Source: Rhodospira trueperi (lineage in GTDB: Bacteria > Pseudomonadota > Alphaproteobacteria > Rhodospirillales > Rhodospirillaceae). From it: 64,000 bases of DNA. The translations under genes were made by a program, and so were the position numbers. The stretch is from contig NZ_FNAP01000013.1 of NCBI RefSeq assembly GCF_900101965.1, forward strand, positions 1 through 64,000, in the 5' to 3' direction. This document shows positions 18,475 to 26,994 of this stretch, one piece after another; position 1 is the stretch's first letter; each line of letters begins with the position of its first letter. The notes under the pieces are model-generated. The model made no database searches and was not told the DNA's origin. It saw only the letters and a list, made by a program, of their open reading frames with translations.

Positions 18475-19898
18475 CCCTTTCCAGTGTCTGAGCCCGCCGC
18501 CAACCAGGGCAGGGGGTTGATGGGCCGGCCGTCCCGGCGCAGTTCGACATAAAGGGCGGGCGTGCCCCCTCCCATGACGCCGACAGGTTCTCCGGCCCGA
18601 AGGCTTTGGCCCACCCGGGCATCCAGGCGACTCATTCCGGAGAGCAGCGAATGATATCCGTCGGTGTGTTCAATGATCAAGAGAAGGCCATACCCCCGGA
18701 ACGGACCGGCGAAGGCCACGGTGCCGTCGAAGGGGGTTACCACCTGGGCCTGCTCGCGGGTCTGGATGGTCACCCCCTTGCTGGCGCTCCCGTTGTCGTC
18801 GGGCTCGCCGTAGCGGGCGACGATGCGGCCGCGGGCCGGCATGGGCATGGCGCCGCGACCGGACGCGAATGCGCGCGCCGGGACCGGTTCCGGTTCGGGC
18901 GGGGCGGCCAGCGGCTGTCCGGTGTCAGCGGCAGCGGTGGGGGGGGCGCTGTCCTCTGGGGCTGAGTCTGCTTCGGCCTCGGGATCGGTGTCCGGGTCGC
19001 TTCGGGCCACCGCGACCGCCGCCGCCTCCTCTTGCTCGAGTTGCGCCCGCAACGCGGCCTCAAGCCCCTGACGGCGGTCTTCCATGCCGCGGCGAAGGGC
19101 ATCAAGGCTCTCGCGCCGATGTTGTTCGGCCTCCAGGCGGCGCACCAGATCGCGTAGATCGGCGGCCTCGCGCCCCAGGCGGGCCACCCGAAGGTCGGCC
19201 TCGCGTTCGCGTTCCAGGGTATCGCGCTGCAAGGCCGCCTTGTGGTCGAACAGCGCCTCAAGGCGGGCGTGCGCGACTTTCAGGGCCTCGGTCTTGTCGG
19301 CGATCTCGGCGCGCTGGGCGGTGATGGCGGCATCCAGGCCGCGAAGGGACTCCAGGTCACGAGCCAGCACACGGGCGCGTTCCTCGATCTGGGGAATGGC
19401 GGCGCGTAGCAGAATGGCGCCGCGCACGGTGTCGGCCGGCGGCGCGGGCTGCACCAGCAGTGCTTCGGTCGGTCGCCACGCAAGGCGCTGGATCGCCGTC
19501 AGGATGCGGGCAAGCTGTTCATCGCGCATCGACAGCGTGTTGGCGATGCGATCACGTTCCGCATGCAGCGACGCGAGTCGGTCTTCCAGGGCGGACAGGC
19601 TTTCCTCGGCGTCCTGAACGGCCCCGGCGCTGTCGATGACCTGAGTGCGGACGCGGCGCAGTTCGTCCGCCAGGGCCTCCCGTCTGGCCGCGAGATCTTC
19701 GCGTGTGGCCTGTTCCGCCGCCAGTCGTTCCTCGATGGAGCGCAGTTCGGTTTCCGGCGTTCGGGTCTGTCCGGACACCGGTGGCGCCGGAAACACGCCG
19801 ACAACCAGCAGGCCAAGGCCGACCGCGCCGGCGGTTGCTCCGACTCGCCTGCAAGGGCGCGCGGATTGCTCAGGCCATGGCTCCGGCGCGCGCGGCAT
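18471..19898 (-). CDS. envC: murein hydrolase activator EnvC family protein
   Basis: A 475-residue exported protein. It has an N-terminal hydrophobic export segment (about 22-42), a long coiled coil (about 48-290) and a C-terminal LytM/M23 domain (about 350-465). The metal-binding residues of active M23 peptidases are missing: the usual final HxH strand reads LYVELRRDG. This is the degenerate state expected of EnvC, which does not cut murein itself but activates amidases at the division site through the coiled coil and FtsEX. A Pro/Asp/Glu-rich linker (about 295-345) joins the two. It overlaps gpmI by 29 bases upstream and ctpA by 4 bases downstream. Confidence 0.93.
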   Translation of the reverse strand: MPRAPEPWPEQSARPCRRVGATAGAVGLGLLVVGVFPAPPVSGQTRTPETELRSIEERLAAEQATREDLAARREALADELRRVRTQVIDSAGAVQDAEESLSALEDRLASLHAERDRIANTLSMRDEQLARILTAIQRLAWRPTEALLVQPAPPADTVRGAILLRAAIPQIEERARVLARDLESLRGLDAAITAQRAEIADKTEALKVAHARLEALFDHKAALQRDTLEREREADLRVARLGREAADLRDLVRRLEAEQHRRESLDALRRGMEDRRQGLEAALRAQLEQEEAAAVAVARSDPDTDPEAEADSAPEDSAPPTAAADTGQPLAAPPEPEPVPARAFASGRGAMPMPARGRIVARYGEPDDNGSASKGVTIQTREQAQVVTPFDGTVAFAGPFRGYGLLLIIEHTDGYHSLLSGMSRLDARVGQSLRAGEPVGVMGGGTPALYVELRRDGRPINPLPWLAAGSDTGKG

Positions 19899-21453
19899 GG
19901 CGCGTCTCCTCGCCTGAAAGAAGGGATTGGCCAGTCATTTCATCGGGGCGCGGCAGTCCGATCAGGGACAGCAGCGTCGGCGCGACATCGGCCAGTCGCC
20001 CGTCGTGCATCACGGTGCCTGCCGGGCCGTTGACCAGAATGGCGTTCACCTTGCCGACCGTGTGCGCGGTATGGGGCTGTCCGGTCTCGGGGTCGCGCAT
20101 CATCTCGCAATTGCCGTGGTCGGCGGTGACCAGCATGACGCCGCCGGCGTCTCGAACCGCCGTTTCCAGCCGCCCAAGGCTGTGGTCCACGGTCTCGGCG
20201 GCCTTCAGAGCGGCCTCAAGAATGCCCGTGTGGCCCACCATGTCGCCATTGGCGTAGTTCAGGATGATGACGTCGTATTTGCCGGAGGCGACGGCCTCGA
20301 CCATGCGGTCGGTGACCTCCGGCGCGCTCATCTCGGGCTGAAGGTCGTACGTGGCCACCTTGGGACTGGGCACCAGGATACGATCCTCCCCGGCGTACTG
20401 CGTTTCCTCGCCGCCGTTGAAGAAGAACGTGACGTGGGCGTACTTCTCCGTCTCGGCGATGCGAAGCTGCGTCAGACCGGCGTCCGCCACGACCTCGCCC
20501 AGGATGCGGGTCAGCGTTTCCGGCGGGAACAGGGTGTCCATCCAGGCATTGTGGTTCTTGGAGTATTCCGCCATGCCCAGCGCCGCCGAGACGCGCACGA
20601 CACGGCGGCGCTTGAACCCGTCGAATTCGGGATCGAGCAGGGCGGCCAGGATCTCGCGCGCCCGGTCGGCGCGGAAATTGGCCATCAGCACGCCGTCGCC
20701 CTCGGCCATGCCGGCATAGCCGCCAATGGCCATGGGCTTGATGAACTCGTCCGTCTCGCCCCGGTCATACGCCATCTGGATGCCGGTCAGCGGATCGTCT
20801 GCGGAGGCCATGCCGTCGCCGTCCACAAGGGCGTTGTAGGCCAATTCCACGCGGTCCCAGCGATTGTCCCGGTCCATGGCGAAATAGCGGCCGGAGACGA
20901 TGCCCACGCGACAGTCCGGCACATCGGCCACGTCCGCCAGAAACCGTTCCAGGTAGCCCTTGCCGGACGAGGGCGGTGTGTCGCGGCCGTCCATCAGGGC
21001 ATGCACCACCACCGGGACACCGGCTTCGCCGATGATTTTGGCCAGGGCGACCATGTGGTCCTGATGCGAATGCACACCGCCGGGGGACATCAGGCCCATC
21101 AGGTGACAGGTGCCCCCGCTGCTGCGCAGGCTGTCGATGAACCGGGTCAAGGCCGGGTTGGTGCTCAAGGAGCCGTCGCGCACGGCGCCGTCGATCCGGG
21201 GCAGGTCCTGGACCACGACCCGGCCGGCGCCCAGGTTCATGTGCCCGACCTCTGAGTTCCCCATCTGGCCGTGCGGCAGGCCCACGTCGCCGCCGCTGGT
21301 TTCGATCATGGCATGCGGGTTGTCGCGCAGCAGCCGGTCCCAGTTCGGTGTGTTGGCGAGCGCGATGGCGTTGTCGGCGGTGTCCTCGCGGTGTCCCCAT
21401 CCGTCCAGGATGCACAGAACGACGGGGCGGGGACGCGGCGTGGTGTCAGTCAT
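19870..21453 (-). CDS. gpmI: 2,3-bisphosphoglycerate-independent phosphoglycerate mutase
   Basis: A 527-residue, manganese-dependent enzyme interconverting 3- and 2-phosphoglycerate in glycolysis. The alkaline-phosphatase-like metal site is visible: CILDGWG near residue 17, the phospho-Ser in QMGNSEVGHMNLGAG, and VTADHGNCE toward the C terminus. The start at 21453 gives the normal N terminus; a further 55 open codons upstream pass through tandem hairpins and are unlikely to be coding. It heads the gpmI-envC-ctpA run, which is a common order in alphaproteobacteria although the functional link between glycolysis and cell-wall genes is not clear. Confidence 0.97.
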   Translation of the reverse strand: MTDTTPRPRPVVLCILDGWGHREDTADNAIALANTPNWDRLLRDNPHAMIETSGGDVGLPHGQMGNSEVGHMNLGAGRVVVQDLPRIDGAVRDGSLSTNPALTRFIDSLRSSGGTCHLMGLMSPGGVHSHQDHMVALAKIIGEAGVPVVVHALMDGRDTPPSSGKGYLERFLADVADVPDCRVGIVSGRYFAMDRDNRWDRVELAYNALVDGDGMASADDPLTGIQMAYDRGETDEFIKPMAIGGYAGMAEGDGVLMANFRADRAREILAALLDPEFDGFKRRRVVRVSAALGMAEYSKNHNAWMDTLFPPETLTRILGEVVADAGLTQLRIAETEKYAHVTFFFNGGEETQYAGEDRILVPSPKVATYDLQPEMSAPEVTDRMVEAVASGKYDVIILNYANGDMVGHTGILEAALKAAETVDHSLGRLETAVRDAGGVMLVTADHGNCEMMRDPETGQPHTAHTVGKVNAILVNGPAGTVMHDGRLADVAPTLLSLIGLPRPDEMTGQSLLSGEETRHAARAGAMA

Positions 21454-21490
21454 GGCGGTCTCTCGGAGCTCCGGAAGTGTCTTCAAGGGT

Positions 21491-21536
21491 GACGCGCCGA
21501 GCGCGTCCTTAAGATGTGGACGCGCCAAGCGCGTCC
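21491..21536 (-). promoter_or_regulatory. two tandem hairpins in the gpmI leader
   Basis: Two near-identical 18-base palindromes, GACGCGCCGAGCGCGTCC (21491-21508) and GACGCGCCAAGCGCGTCC (21519-21536), repeat at 28-base spacing, 38 and 66 bases before the gpmI start. Each folds into a perfect 7-base-pair stem with a 3-base loop. They may be paired operator sites or RNA hairpins. Confidence 0.5.
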
Positions 21537-21673
21537 GGGCCGACGTCACGATCGCGGTCAAAGCATGGGGCACCGTAGCACGGTTGCGCGGACCTGTCAG
21601 ACCGGCAAAACGGGACATCCTCGCAATCAGATGGTCCAGATGTGGGGTGCGGGGGGGCGTTCGTCATCCCCCG

Positions 21674-22034
21674 CCGACAGCAGTTCTCATTTTGGTCGCA
21701 CGGCCTCCGATGGGTCCTGTCGGGAGCCCCAGGCGCGAACCCCTCCCGACCTCCCCCCGGAGGCTATCCGATTCACACAACTTTACTCCTGCTCGTCATT
21801 GCGAGGAGCGAAGCCCAAATAAAAGATATGGGGCAATCCAGGGCGGATACTTGCGTTTTGTGCCCTGGATTGCTTCACCCTCGTCTTGCGACGAGGCTTC
21901 GCAATGACGAGTCACATTGTCGCGCGAGCGAAGAGCCGCCGCTTCGGCGGGAAGAAGTGTGAATATGATAGCCCCGGAGGGGGGAGGAGAACAGGCCGGC
22001 GCTGGTCGCAACCGGTGTTCTCCCGCCATCCTGA
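21674..22034. repeat. composite repeat, copy 2 (reverse), interrupted by a second element
   Basis: Read on the minus strand, 22034 to 21970 matches 16889-16953 and 21735 to 21674 matches about 17064-17127. Inside lie short inverted arms, GATTCACAC (21769-21777) against GTGTGAAT (21957-21964) next to GGCTATC/GATAGCC, surrounding the CGTCATTGCGAGG element at 21793-21911. It occupies much of the gap between gpmI and cheZ. No reading frame with a recognisable product occurs in it. Confidence 0.72.
21793..21911. repeat. CGTCATTGCGAGG-type palindromic element
   Basis: A 119-base element opening TCGTCATTGCGAGGAGCGAA and closing CTTCGCAATGACGA, with an inner pair GCAATCCAGGGC/GCCCTGGATTGC. Elements with these ends are widespread dispersed repeats in unrelated bacteria. 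It is nested within the composite repeat copy 2. Confidence 0.85.
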
Positions 22035-22060
22035 GAATTGCTGCCCCGCCGACCCGACGG

Positions 22061-22090
22061 TTGCCAGTTCGACCGAAAATGGTCTAGCTA
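22061..22090 (+). promoter_or_regulatory. possible cheZ promoter
   Basis: TTGCCA (22061-22066) and TAGCTA (22085-22090) are separated by 18 bases, about 70 bases before the cheZ start. The match is moderate and unproven. Confidence 0.3.
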
Positions 22091-22160
22091 GGATAAAGAG
22101 ATTAGCGTCGGCGCGAAATCGGGTCCTGTTGTCGCGTCCGCTCAAGTGGAGGAGCCTGCC

Positions 22161-22949
22161 ATGGCCACGCGCCGACGTCCGTTTACGGCAGAACTTCGAC
22201 GGGTCTCGCGCGGGGGCGCGGGTCCATCCTCCGACGCAGGCGGGGGCACGGGGGACGGTGCTCCGAATCCCGACACGGCGGCCATTCTGGCGGCCATCGG
22301 CGGCCTGTCGGATCGGATCGGCGCCCTGGAAACACGGGTCGAGGAGATCACGCCGGCGCAGCCGCCCGAGCCGGAGGTGGGCGAGGACGGCTTGACCGAC
22401 ACTGTGCGCCGTCAGGTGGAAGAGGCGCGCGTCATGCGCACCGAGATCGTCGCGCTGGCCCGCAGTATCGAGGATACCAAGACCGAACTGGCCAAATTGC
22501 GCGACCAACGCGCGGACGGTGACCGGTTGACGGTGATGGCGCATGAACTGGACGCCATCGTTGAGGCCACCGAAAACGCCACCAACGGCATTCTCGACAT
22601 CGCCGAGGGGGTCTCGGCCCAGATCAGCGAAATCCAAGCCCAGGAAAAGGACAGCTACATTCGGCATCTGGCCGACGAGGTTCAGGAAAAGCTCCTGGGC
22701 GTGTTCGAGCACTGCAACTTCCAGGACCTGACCGGCCAGCGCATCTCCAAGGTCGTCAATACCATGAAGTTCATCGAGGACCGCATCGACCGCATGATGG
22801 ACATCTGGGGCCGCGAGGGTTTCGTAGTGGCGGCGGAGGACGAGGCGGCCGGGGTCAGCCAGGAAGACCGGGACCGCCAGTTGCTCAACGGCCCGCAGAC
22901 CGGCAACAAGGGCATCTCCCAGGACGAGATCGACGCCCTGTTCGATTGA
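22161..22949 (+). CDS. cheZ: chemotaxis protein phosphatase CheZ
   Basis: A 262-residue protein phosphatase that dephosphorylates CheY-P. The long helical hairpin runs over about 60-215; the conserved catalytic segment EHCNFQDLTGQRISK contains the Gln that positions the attacking water. After a flexible stretch, the C terminus ends GISQDEIDALFD, which closely resembles the CheY-binding N-terminal peptide of FliM (SQxEIDALL). This would serve as the CheY docking tail. The ATG at 22161 follows GGAGGAG; an upstream GTG adds only five residues. It stands apart from other che genes, flanked by repeats on both sides. Confidence 0.92.
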   Translation: MATRRRPFTAELRRVSRGGAGPSSDAGGGTGDGAPNPDTAAILAAIGGLSDRIGALETRVEEITPAQPPEPEVGEDGLTDTVRRQVEEARVMRTEIVALARSIEDTKTELAKLRDQRADGDRLTVMAHELDAIVEATENATNGILDIAEGVSAQISEIQAQEKDSYIRHLADEVQEKLLGVFEHCNFQDLTGQRISKVVNTMKFIEDRIDRMMDIWGREGFVVAAEDEAAGVSQEDRDRQLLNGPQTGNKGISQDEIDALFD

Positions 22950-22981
22950 GGGGTGCACTTCAGAGGAAACTGGAAGCAATT

Positions 22982-23061
22982 GTAGGGCGGCTGGCCGAAG
23001 GACGGCCGCCGGGATGGGGATGCCGATGGACGGCGGGTGCCCTTCGGTCACCCGCCCTACG
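22982..23061. repeat. palindromic repeat family A, copy 2
   Basis: The reverse complement of this 80-base element matches 3782-3852: CGTAGGGCGGGTGACCG, GGGCACCCGCCG, a variable spacer, then CCCGGCGGC and GTCCTTCGGCCAGCCGCC. It lies between the convergent genes cheZ and the quinone oxidoreductase, and provides the TAG stop codon of the latter (23057-23059). Confidence 0.82.
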
Positions 23062-24064
23062 ATTCCGGCGGATCGGTGTTCTCCCCCTCCCCGATGCGCA
23101 GCACCAGCTTGCCGGTCGTTCCCCGGCCCAGCAGAACGTCGATGGCCTCGACCACGCGGTCGAGCGGGTATTCGGCCGAGACGCGCGGGCGCAGGTGGCC
23201 CTGGTCGTACCACGCGGCCAGGGCGGTCATGGTCGCCCGGACCCGCTGCGGCGCGATGCGCATGTAGGCGCCCCAGTAGAACCCGATCACCGACAGGTTC
23301 TTGACCAGCAGGCGGTTGGCCGGGATTTGCGGCACCGTGCCGCTGGCGAAGCCCACGGCGAGCAGGCGGCCGTCCGGTGCGGTACAGCGTAACGAGGCGT
23401 CGAACACCGCGCCGCCGACCGGATCGTAGACCACGTCGGCGCCGCGTCCGCGGGTGAGCGCCAGCACCCGCTCGCGCACGTCCTCGGTCTTGTAGTCGAT
23501 GCCGTGATCGGCGCCGTGCGCGGCGGCCGTGGCCAGCTTGTCGGCGCCGCCCGCCGTGGCGATGACGGTGGCCCCGCCGGCCTTGGCGCATTCCACGGCC
23601 GTTAACCCGACCCCGCCGGCGGCACCGTGGATCAACACCACTTCGTCGGGCTGGAGTGCGGCCCGGTCGAACAGCCCGAAGTGCGATGTGCCGTAGGCGA
23701 TGGGGAAGGCGGCCCCGGTTGCCATGTCCATGCCCTGGGCCAGCGGCCAGACGGCGCCCTCGGGCACCACAGCCTCCTCGGCGAAGGCGCCCAGGCCTGG
23801 CATGGCCATCACCCGGTCGCCGACGCGCACGGCGGAGACATCGTTGGCCACCTCCGTCACCGTGCCGGCCAGCTCGAATCCGGGCACGAAGGGCGGTTCC
23901 GGTTTCTCCTGATATTTCCCGGCCGTGATGAGGCTGTCGGCGAAGTTCAACCCGGCGGCGGCGACGCGGATGCGCACGCCGCCCGGCGTCATGGTCGGCG
24001 CGGGCACCTCCTCGACACGAAGGTCCTTGAACGAGGATACGGCGGGGCAGACGACGGCACGCAT
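23057..24064 (-). CDS. NADPH:quinone oxidoreductase family protein (zeta-crystallin-like MDR)
   Basis: A 335-residue zinc-free medium-chain reductase. The N-terminal catalytic domain has GLNFADSLITAGKYQ and PFVPGFELAGTV; the NADPH-binding Rossmann fold starts at IHGAAGGVGLTAVE near residue 140. The typical MDR catalytic zinc ligands are absent. Likely substrates are quinones or enones; a precise one cannot be given. The start at 24064 is the first in-frame ATG that gives the usual family N terminus (MRAVVCPA). Its TAG stop falls inside the family A repeat, so the last codons border that element. It is divergent from the RNA methylase gene, with 107 bases between. Confidence 0.88.
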   Translation of the reverse strand: MRAVVCPAVSSFKDLRVEEVPAPTMTPGGVRIRVAAAGLNFADSLITAGKYQEKPEPPFVPGFELAGTVTEVANDVSAVRVGDRVMAMPGLGAFAEEAVVPEGAVWPLAQGMDMATGAAFPIAYGTSHFGLFDRAALQPDEVVLIHGAAGGVGLTAVECAKAGGATVIATAGGADKLATAAAHGADHGIDYKTEDVRERVLALTRGRGADVVYDPVGGAVFDASLRCTAPDGRLLAVGFASGTVPQIPANRLLVKNLSVIGFYWGAYMRIAPQRVRATMTALAAWYDQGHLRPRVSAEYPLDRVVEAIDVLLGRGTTGKLVLRIGEGENTDPPES

Positions 24065-24171
24065 GGGCGGGGCTCCGGAGAGACTGGGAAGGGAGGCTTG
24101 ATCGGGGCCGGCAGATCGGCATGATGCCGGATTTCGCGAGATCACCAAACCGAAACAAGGGCGGGGAATCC

Positions 24172-24798
24172 ATGCGCGGCTATTTCGGCATCGGCGTCGA
24201 GCGGGTCAGCAAGCCCTACAACGTGGGCAGCGTGTTCCGCTCGGCGCACGCCTTCGGCGCCAGCTTCGTCTTCACCGTCGCCGCCAGTTATCCGCGCCGC
24301 GCCGGGCACACCACCGATACATCCGACAGCCAGGGGCAGATGCCGTTCTATGCCTTCCCGGACGCCGCCTCGATGGTGCTGCCGGAGGGGTGCAAGCTGG
24401 TGGGGGTCGAACTGTTCGATGACTCCATCGACCTGCCCAGTTTCCAGCACCCCCTGCGCGCGGCCTACATCCTGGGCGCGGAGCGCTTCGGCTTGTCGCC
24501 GGACATGGCCGCGCGGTGCGACTACGTGGTCAGAATCCCGACCCGGTTTTCCCTCAATCTGGGCATGGCCGGGGTTCTGGTCCTGTACGACCGCCTCATC
24601 AGCCGGGGTCGGTTCGCGGCCCGTCCGGTGGTGGAGGGCGGGCCGCGTGAACCGCTCGCCGGGCATGTCCACGGATGGCCCACCTTCCGAACCATGGAGG
24701 CTCATCGGGCGGCGCCGCCGTTGGCCGAACTGGCGGAGACCGAGCAACTGGAGCGGTTCGGACGGTCGCGCGACGGCGCGGGAGACGGGGAGCCATGA
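24172..24798 (+). CDS. TrmH/SpoU-family RNA 2'-O-methyltransferase
   Basis: A 208-residue SPOUT-class methyltransferase. Motif 1 is FGIGVERVSKPYNVGSVFRS (Asn-Arg pair that contacts RNA), motif 2 is ILGAERFGLSPDM and motif 3 is IPTRFSLNLGMAGVLVLYD; together they make the knotted SAM site. The domain ends near residue 150, followed by a charged tail of about 55 residues of unknown role. Related proteins methylate a ribose in tRNA or rRNA; the site cannot be inferred here. The start at 24172 gives MRGYFGIG and follows AAGGGCGGGG. Confidence 0.88.
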   Translation: MRGYFGIGVERVSKPYNVGSVFRSAHAFGASFVFTVAASYPRRAGHTTDTSDSQGQMPFYAFPDAASMVLPEGCKLVGVELFDDSIDLPSFQHPLRAAYILGAERFGLSPDMAARCDYVVRIPTRFSLNLGMAGVLVLYDRLISRGRFAARPVVEGGPREPLAGHVHGWPTFRTMEAHRAAPPLAELAETEQLERFGRSRDGAGDGEP

Positions 24799-25048
24799 GG
24801 CCGGGGTGCCCTGAGTTGACCCCAGGTTCGCCATGCCGCAACCGCTTTGCTAGGGTGTGCTGTCGGACAGCCGGGCGACCGGGTTGGCACTGCGTCGCGT
24901 TCAAGGCTTGATCCGAGCCGGGCCACGGGGCACAGTCTCCCCGCCGACGAGTGGCGGCCCGTCCGGCACCCGGCGTTTCCTTATCCGCACCCACGGCGGC
25001 CGGCTTTCCCGTCGGCGTGCGGACGTCCATCCAGGAGGATCGACAACG

Positions 25049-25582
25049 ATGATGCCTTCCATGCGCGGCCTTTTCGTCCTCGCGCTACTGGTCTCCACCA
25101 TCGTCTTGGGGACGACGGCTTCGTCGTCCCAAGCCCTGGCGCAGGATGTCAGGACCATTGGTAAGTTTCGGGACTGGACGGCCTACACCTACGACGAGGG
25201 GGGCAGCAAGGTCTGCTACATTGCCAGCCGGCCGCAGAAGGACCAGGGCAACTACACGCGGCGGGGCGATATTTTCGCCATCGTCAGCCACCGCCCGGCC
25301 GAGGGCGCGAGCAACGTCGTCAGCTTTGTCGCCGGCTATCCCTACAAGGAGCAAAGTGAGGTGAGCGTCACCGTGGACGGGCGCAACGCCTTCACACTGT
25401 TCACCCATGACGAGACCGCCTGGGCCTATGACGAGGACGACGCCAAACTGGTCACCGCCATGAAGGCCGGCAGTGAAATGGTGGTCGTCGGCACTTCGTC
25501 GCGCGGCACCCGAACCACCGATACCTATTCTCTGATGGGCTTCACGAACGCGCACGAGGCCATCACGGGCGAATGCCAATAG
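25049..25582 (+). CDS. invasion-associated locus B (IalB)-like periplasmic protein
   Basis: A 177-residue exported protein with a signal peptide (MMPSMRGLFVLALLVSTIVL, cleavage near SSQALAQ) and a domain resembling alphaproteobacterial IalB-type proteins: FRDWTAYTYDEGGSKVCYIA at the start of the mature part, FTLFTHDETAWAY in the middle, a terminal GECQ with the second Cys. The two Cys could pair. The family name comes from Bartonella, but homologues occur widely in free-living alphaproteobacteria, where the role is unknown. The start follows AGGAGG at good spacing; an open frame of 64 codons before it is Arg/Pro-rich and unlike any domain. Confidence 0.8.
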   Translation: MMPSMRGLFVLALLVSTIVLGTTASSSQALAQDVRTIGKFRDWTAYTYDEGGSKVCYIASRPQKDQGNYTRRGDIFAIVSHRPAEGASNVVSFVAGYPYKEQSEVSVTVDGRNAFTLFTHDETAWAYDEDDAKLVTAMKAGSEMVVVGTSSRGTRTTDTYSLMGFTNAHEAITGECQ

Positions 25583-25614
25583 AGAGAGAGCGGGCGCACG
25601 CCGCCCGCTGATCG

Positions 25615-26913
25615 TTGCGTCGCCTGGAGGTCGGAGCCATTACCGCGTCCGCCGTTCCCGTGGATTTCGCGCCCGATGCGCCGCCCGTCGCGGTGATCGG
25701 GGCCGGCATCGTCGGCGTTGCCGTGGCCTTGAGCCTGCGGCGCCGGGGTGTGCCGGTGGTTCTGATCGACCGCGAGGGACCCGGCGCGGGGGCCTCCCAC
25801 GGCAACGGCGGCATTCTGGCCCGCTGTGCCTTCATTCCCGTCAACACGCCCGACCTGTGGCGGACGGCGCCGGGCATGCTGTTGTCCCGCGATGGGCCGC
25901 TGTTCGTGCGCGGCGCGGCGCTGCCCCGGCTGGCGCCATGGCTGTGGCGCTTCCTCGCCAACGCGACGCGGGGCCGGGCCGAGACGGTCGCCCGGCAGAC
26001 GGCCCCTTTGCTTCTGGACAGCCTGGATCAGCACTTGGCCCTGGCCGAGGGTACGCCGGCCGCGCGCTTCATCCGGCCGACGGACTACCTGTACCTCTAC
26101 CGGGATCGCGCCGGCTATGAGGCCGACCGCTTCTCCTGGACGCTGCGGCGTCAGGCCGGGATGACCTGGACCGAACTGGATGAGGCCGCGCTACGGGCGC
26201 GCGAGCCCGACCTTTCGGGCGCGCGTCGGTTCGGCGTCGCGTTGCCGGATCACGGCGTCATCACCGATCCGGGGGCGCATGTGGCGGCTCTGGCCGAGGC
26301 GTTCGCGGACGCCGGCGGCCAGAGTGTTCGCGCTCGCGTGCGGGCGGTGGAGCCGGACGACGGCGGCGTGACCCTGCACACCGACGGCGCCGACATCCGC
26401 GCCGGCCATGCGGTGATCGCGGCCGGTGCGTGGTCCGATGCCCTGGCTCGCCCGCTCGGGGCGCGCGTGCGTCTGGAGGCCGAGAGCGGCTATCACGTCG
26501 ATCTGGCCGGGGCGAACGGCGGTCCCCGTCATCCGGTCATGGACGCCGCGCGCAAGATGGTCGTCGTACCCATGGAGGGCCGGGTGCGGCTGGCCGGACT
26601 GGTCGAGTTCGCGGGGCTGGACGCGGCGCCGGCGCGGGCGCCCACGGAGCTTCTGCATCGCGGTGTGGCGGACCTGTTTCCGGCCCTGCGTCACGACGGG
26701 GCCACGCCCTGGACCGGTCCGCGCCCGGCGACCACGGACAGCCTGCCGGTGATCGGAGTTCTGCCCGCATCGGCGCGGGTCGTGGCGGCCTATGGTCATC
26801 AGCATGTGGGCCTGACGGCGGCGGCGCGCACCGGGCGTATGGTGACCGACCTGCTAACGGGCCGTCCGGTGGACATCGATCTGGCGCCGTTTCGCCCGGA
26901 TCGGCGCGGGTAA
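25615..26913 (+). CDS. FAD-dependent oxidoreductase, D-amino acid dehydrogenase (DadA)-like
   Basis: A protein of up to 432 residues in the DAO/DadA flavoprotein family. The FAD motif is PPVAVIGAGIVGVAVALSL, followed by SHGNGG; the C-terminal FAD contact is TDSLPVIGVLP and GHQHVGLTAAARTG. Members oxidise D-amino acids or secondary amines and pass electrons to the respiratory chain. The N terminus is uncertain: the first codon is TTG at 25615, with no good ribosome site. GTG at 25660 would also leave a full FAD motif. The only clear Shine-Dalgarno (GGAGG at about 25625) precedes an ATT codon at 25639. Coordinates give the longest frame. Confidence 0.85.
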   Translation: MRRLEVGAITASAVPVDFAPDAPPVAVIGAGIVGVAVALSLRRRGVPVVLIDREGPGAGASHGNGGILARCAFIPVNTPDLWRTAPGMLLSRDGPLFVRGAALPRLAPWLWRFLANATRGRAETVARQTAPLLLDSLDQHLALAEGTPAARFIRPTDYLYLYRDRAGYEADRFSWTLRRQAGMTWTELDEAALRAREPDLSGARRFGVALPDHGVITDPGAHVAALAEAFADAGGQSVRARVRAVEPDDGGVTLHTDGADIRAGHAVIAAGAWSDALARPLGARVRLEAESGYHVDLAGANGGPRHPVMDAARKMVVVPMEGRVRLAGLVEFAGLDAAPARAPTELLHRGVADLFPALRHDGATPWTGPRPATTDSLPVIGVLPASARVVAAYGHQHVGLTAAARTGRMVTDLLTGRPVDIDLAPFRPDRRG

Positions 26914-26994
26914 GCCCGTCCGGGCCTTGCGCCGCCGTGCCGCCGGCCCATCTGGGACCCATCGCGCCCCGGTAACCGAACGCACGGAGTCGTC

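Noticed and set aside
21912-24173. 753-residue minus-strand frame across cheZ and the quinone oxidoreductase
   Set aside because: It crosses two genes with clear products and a repeat; the sequence is shadow-like.
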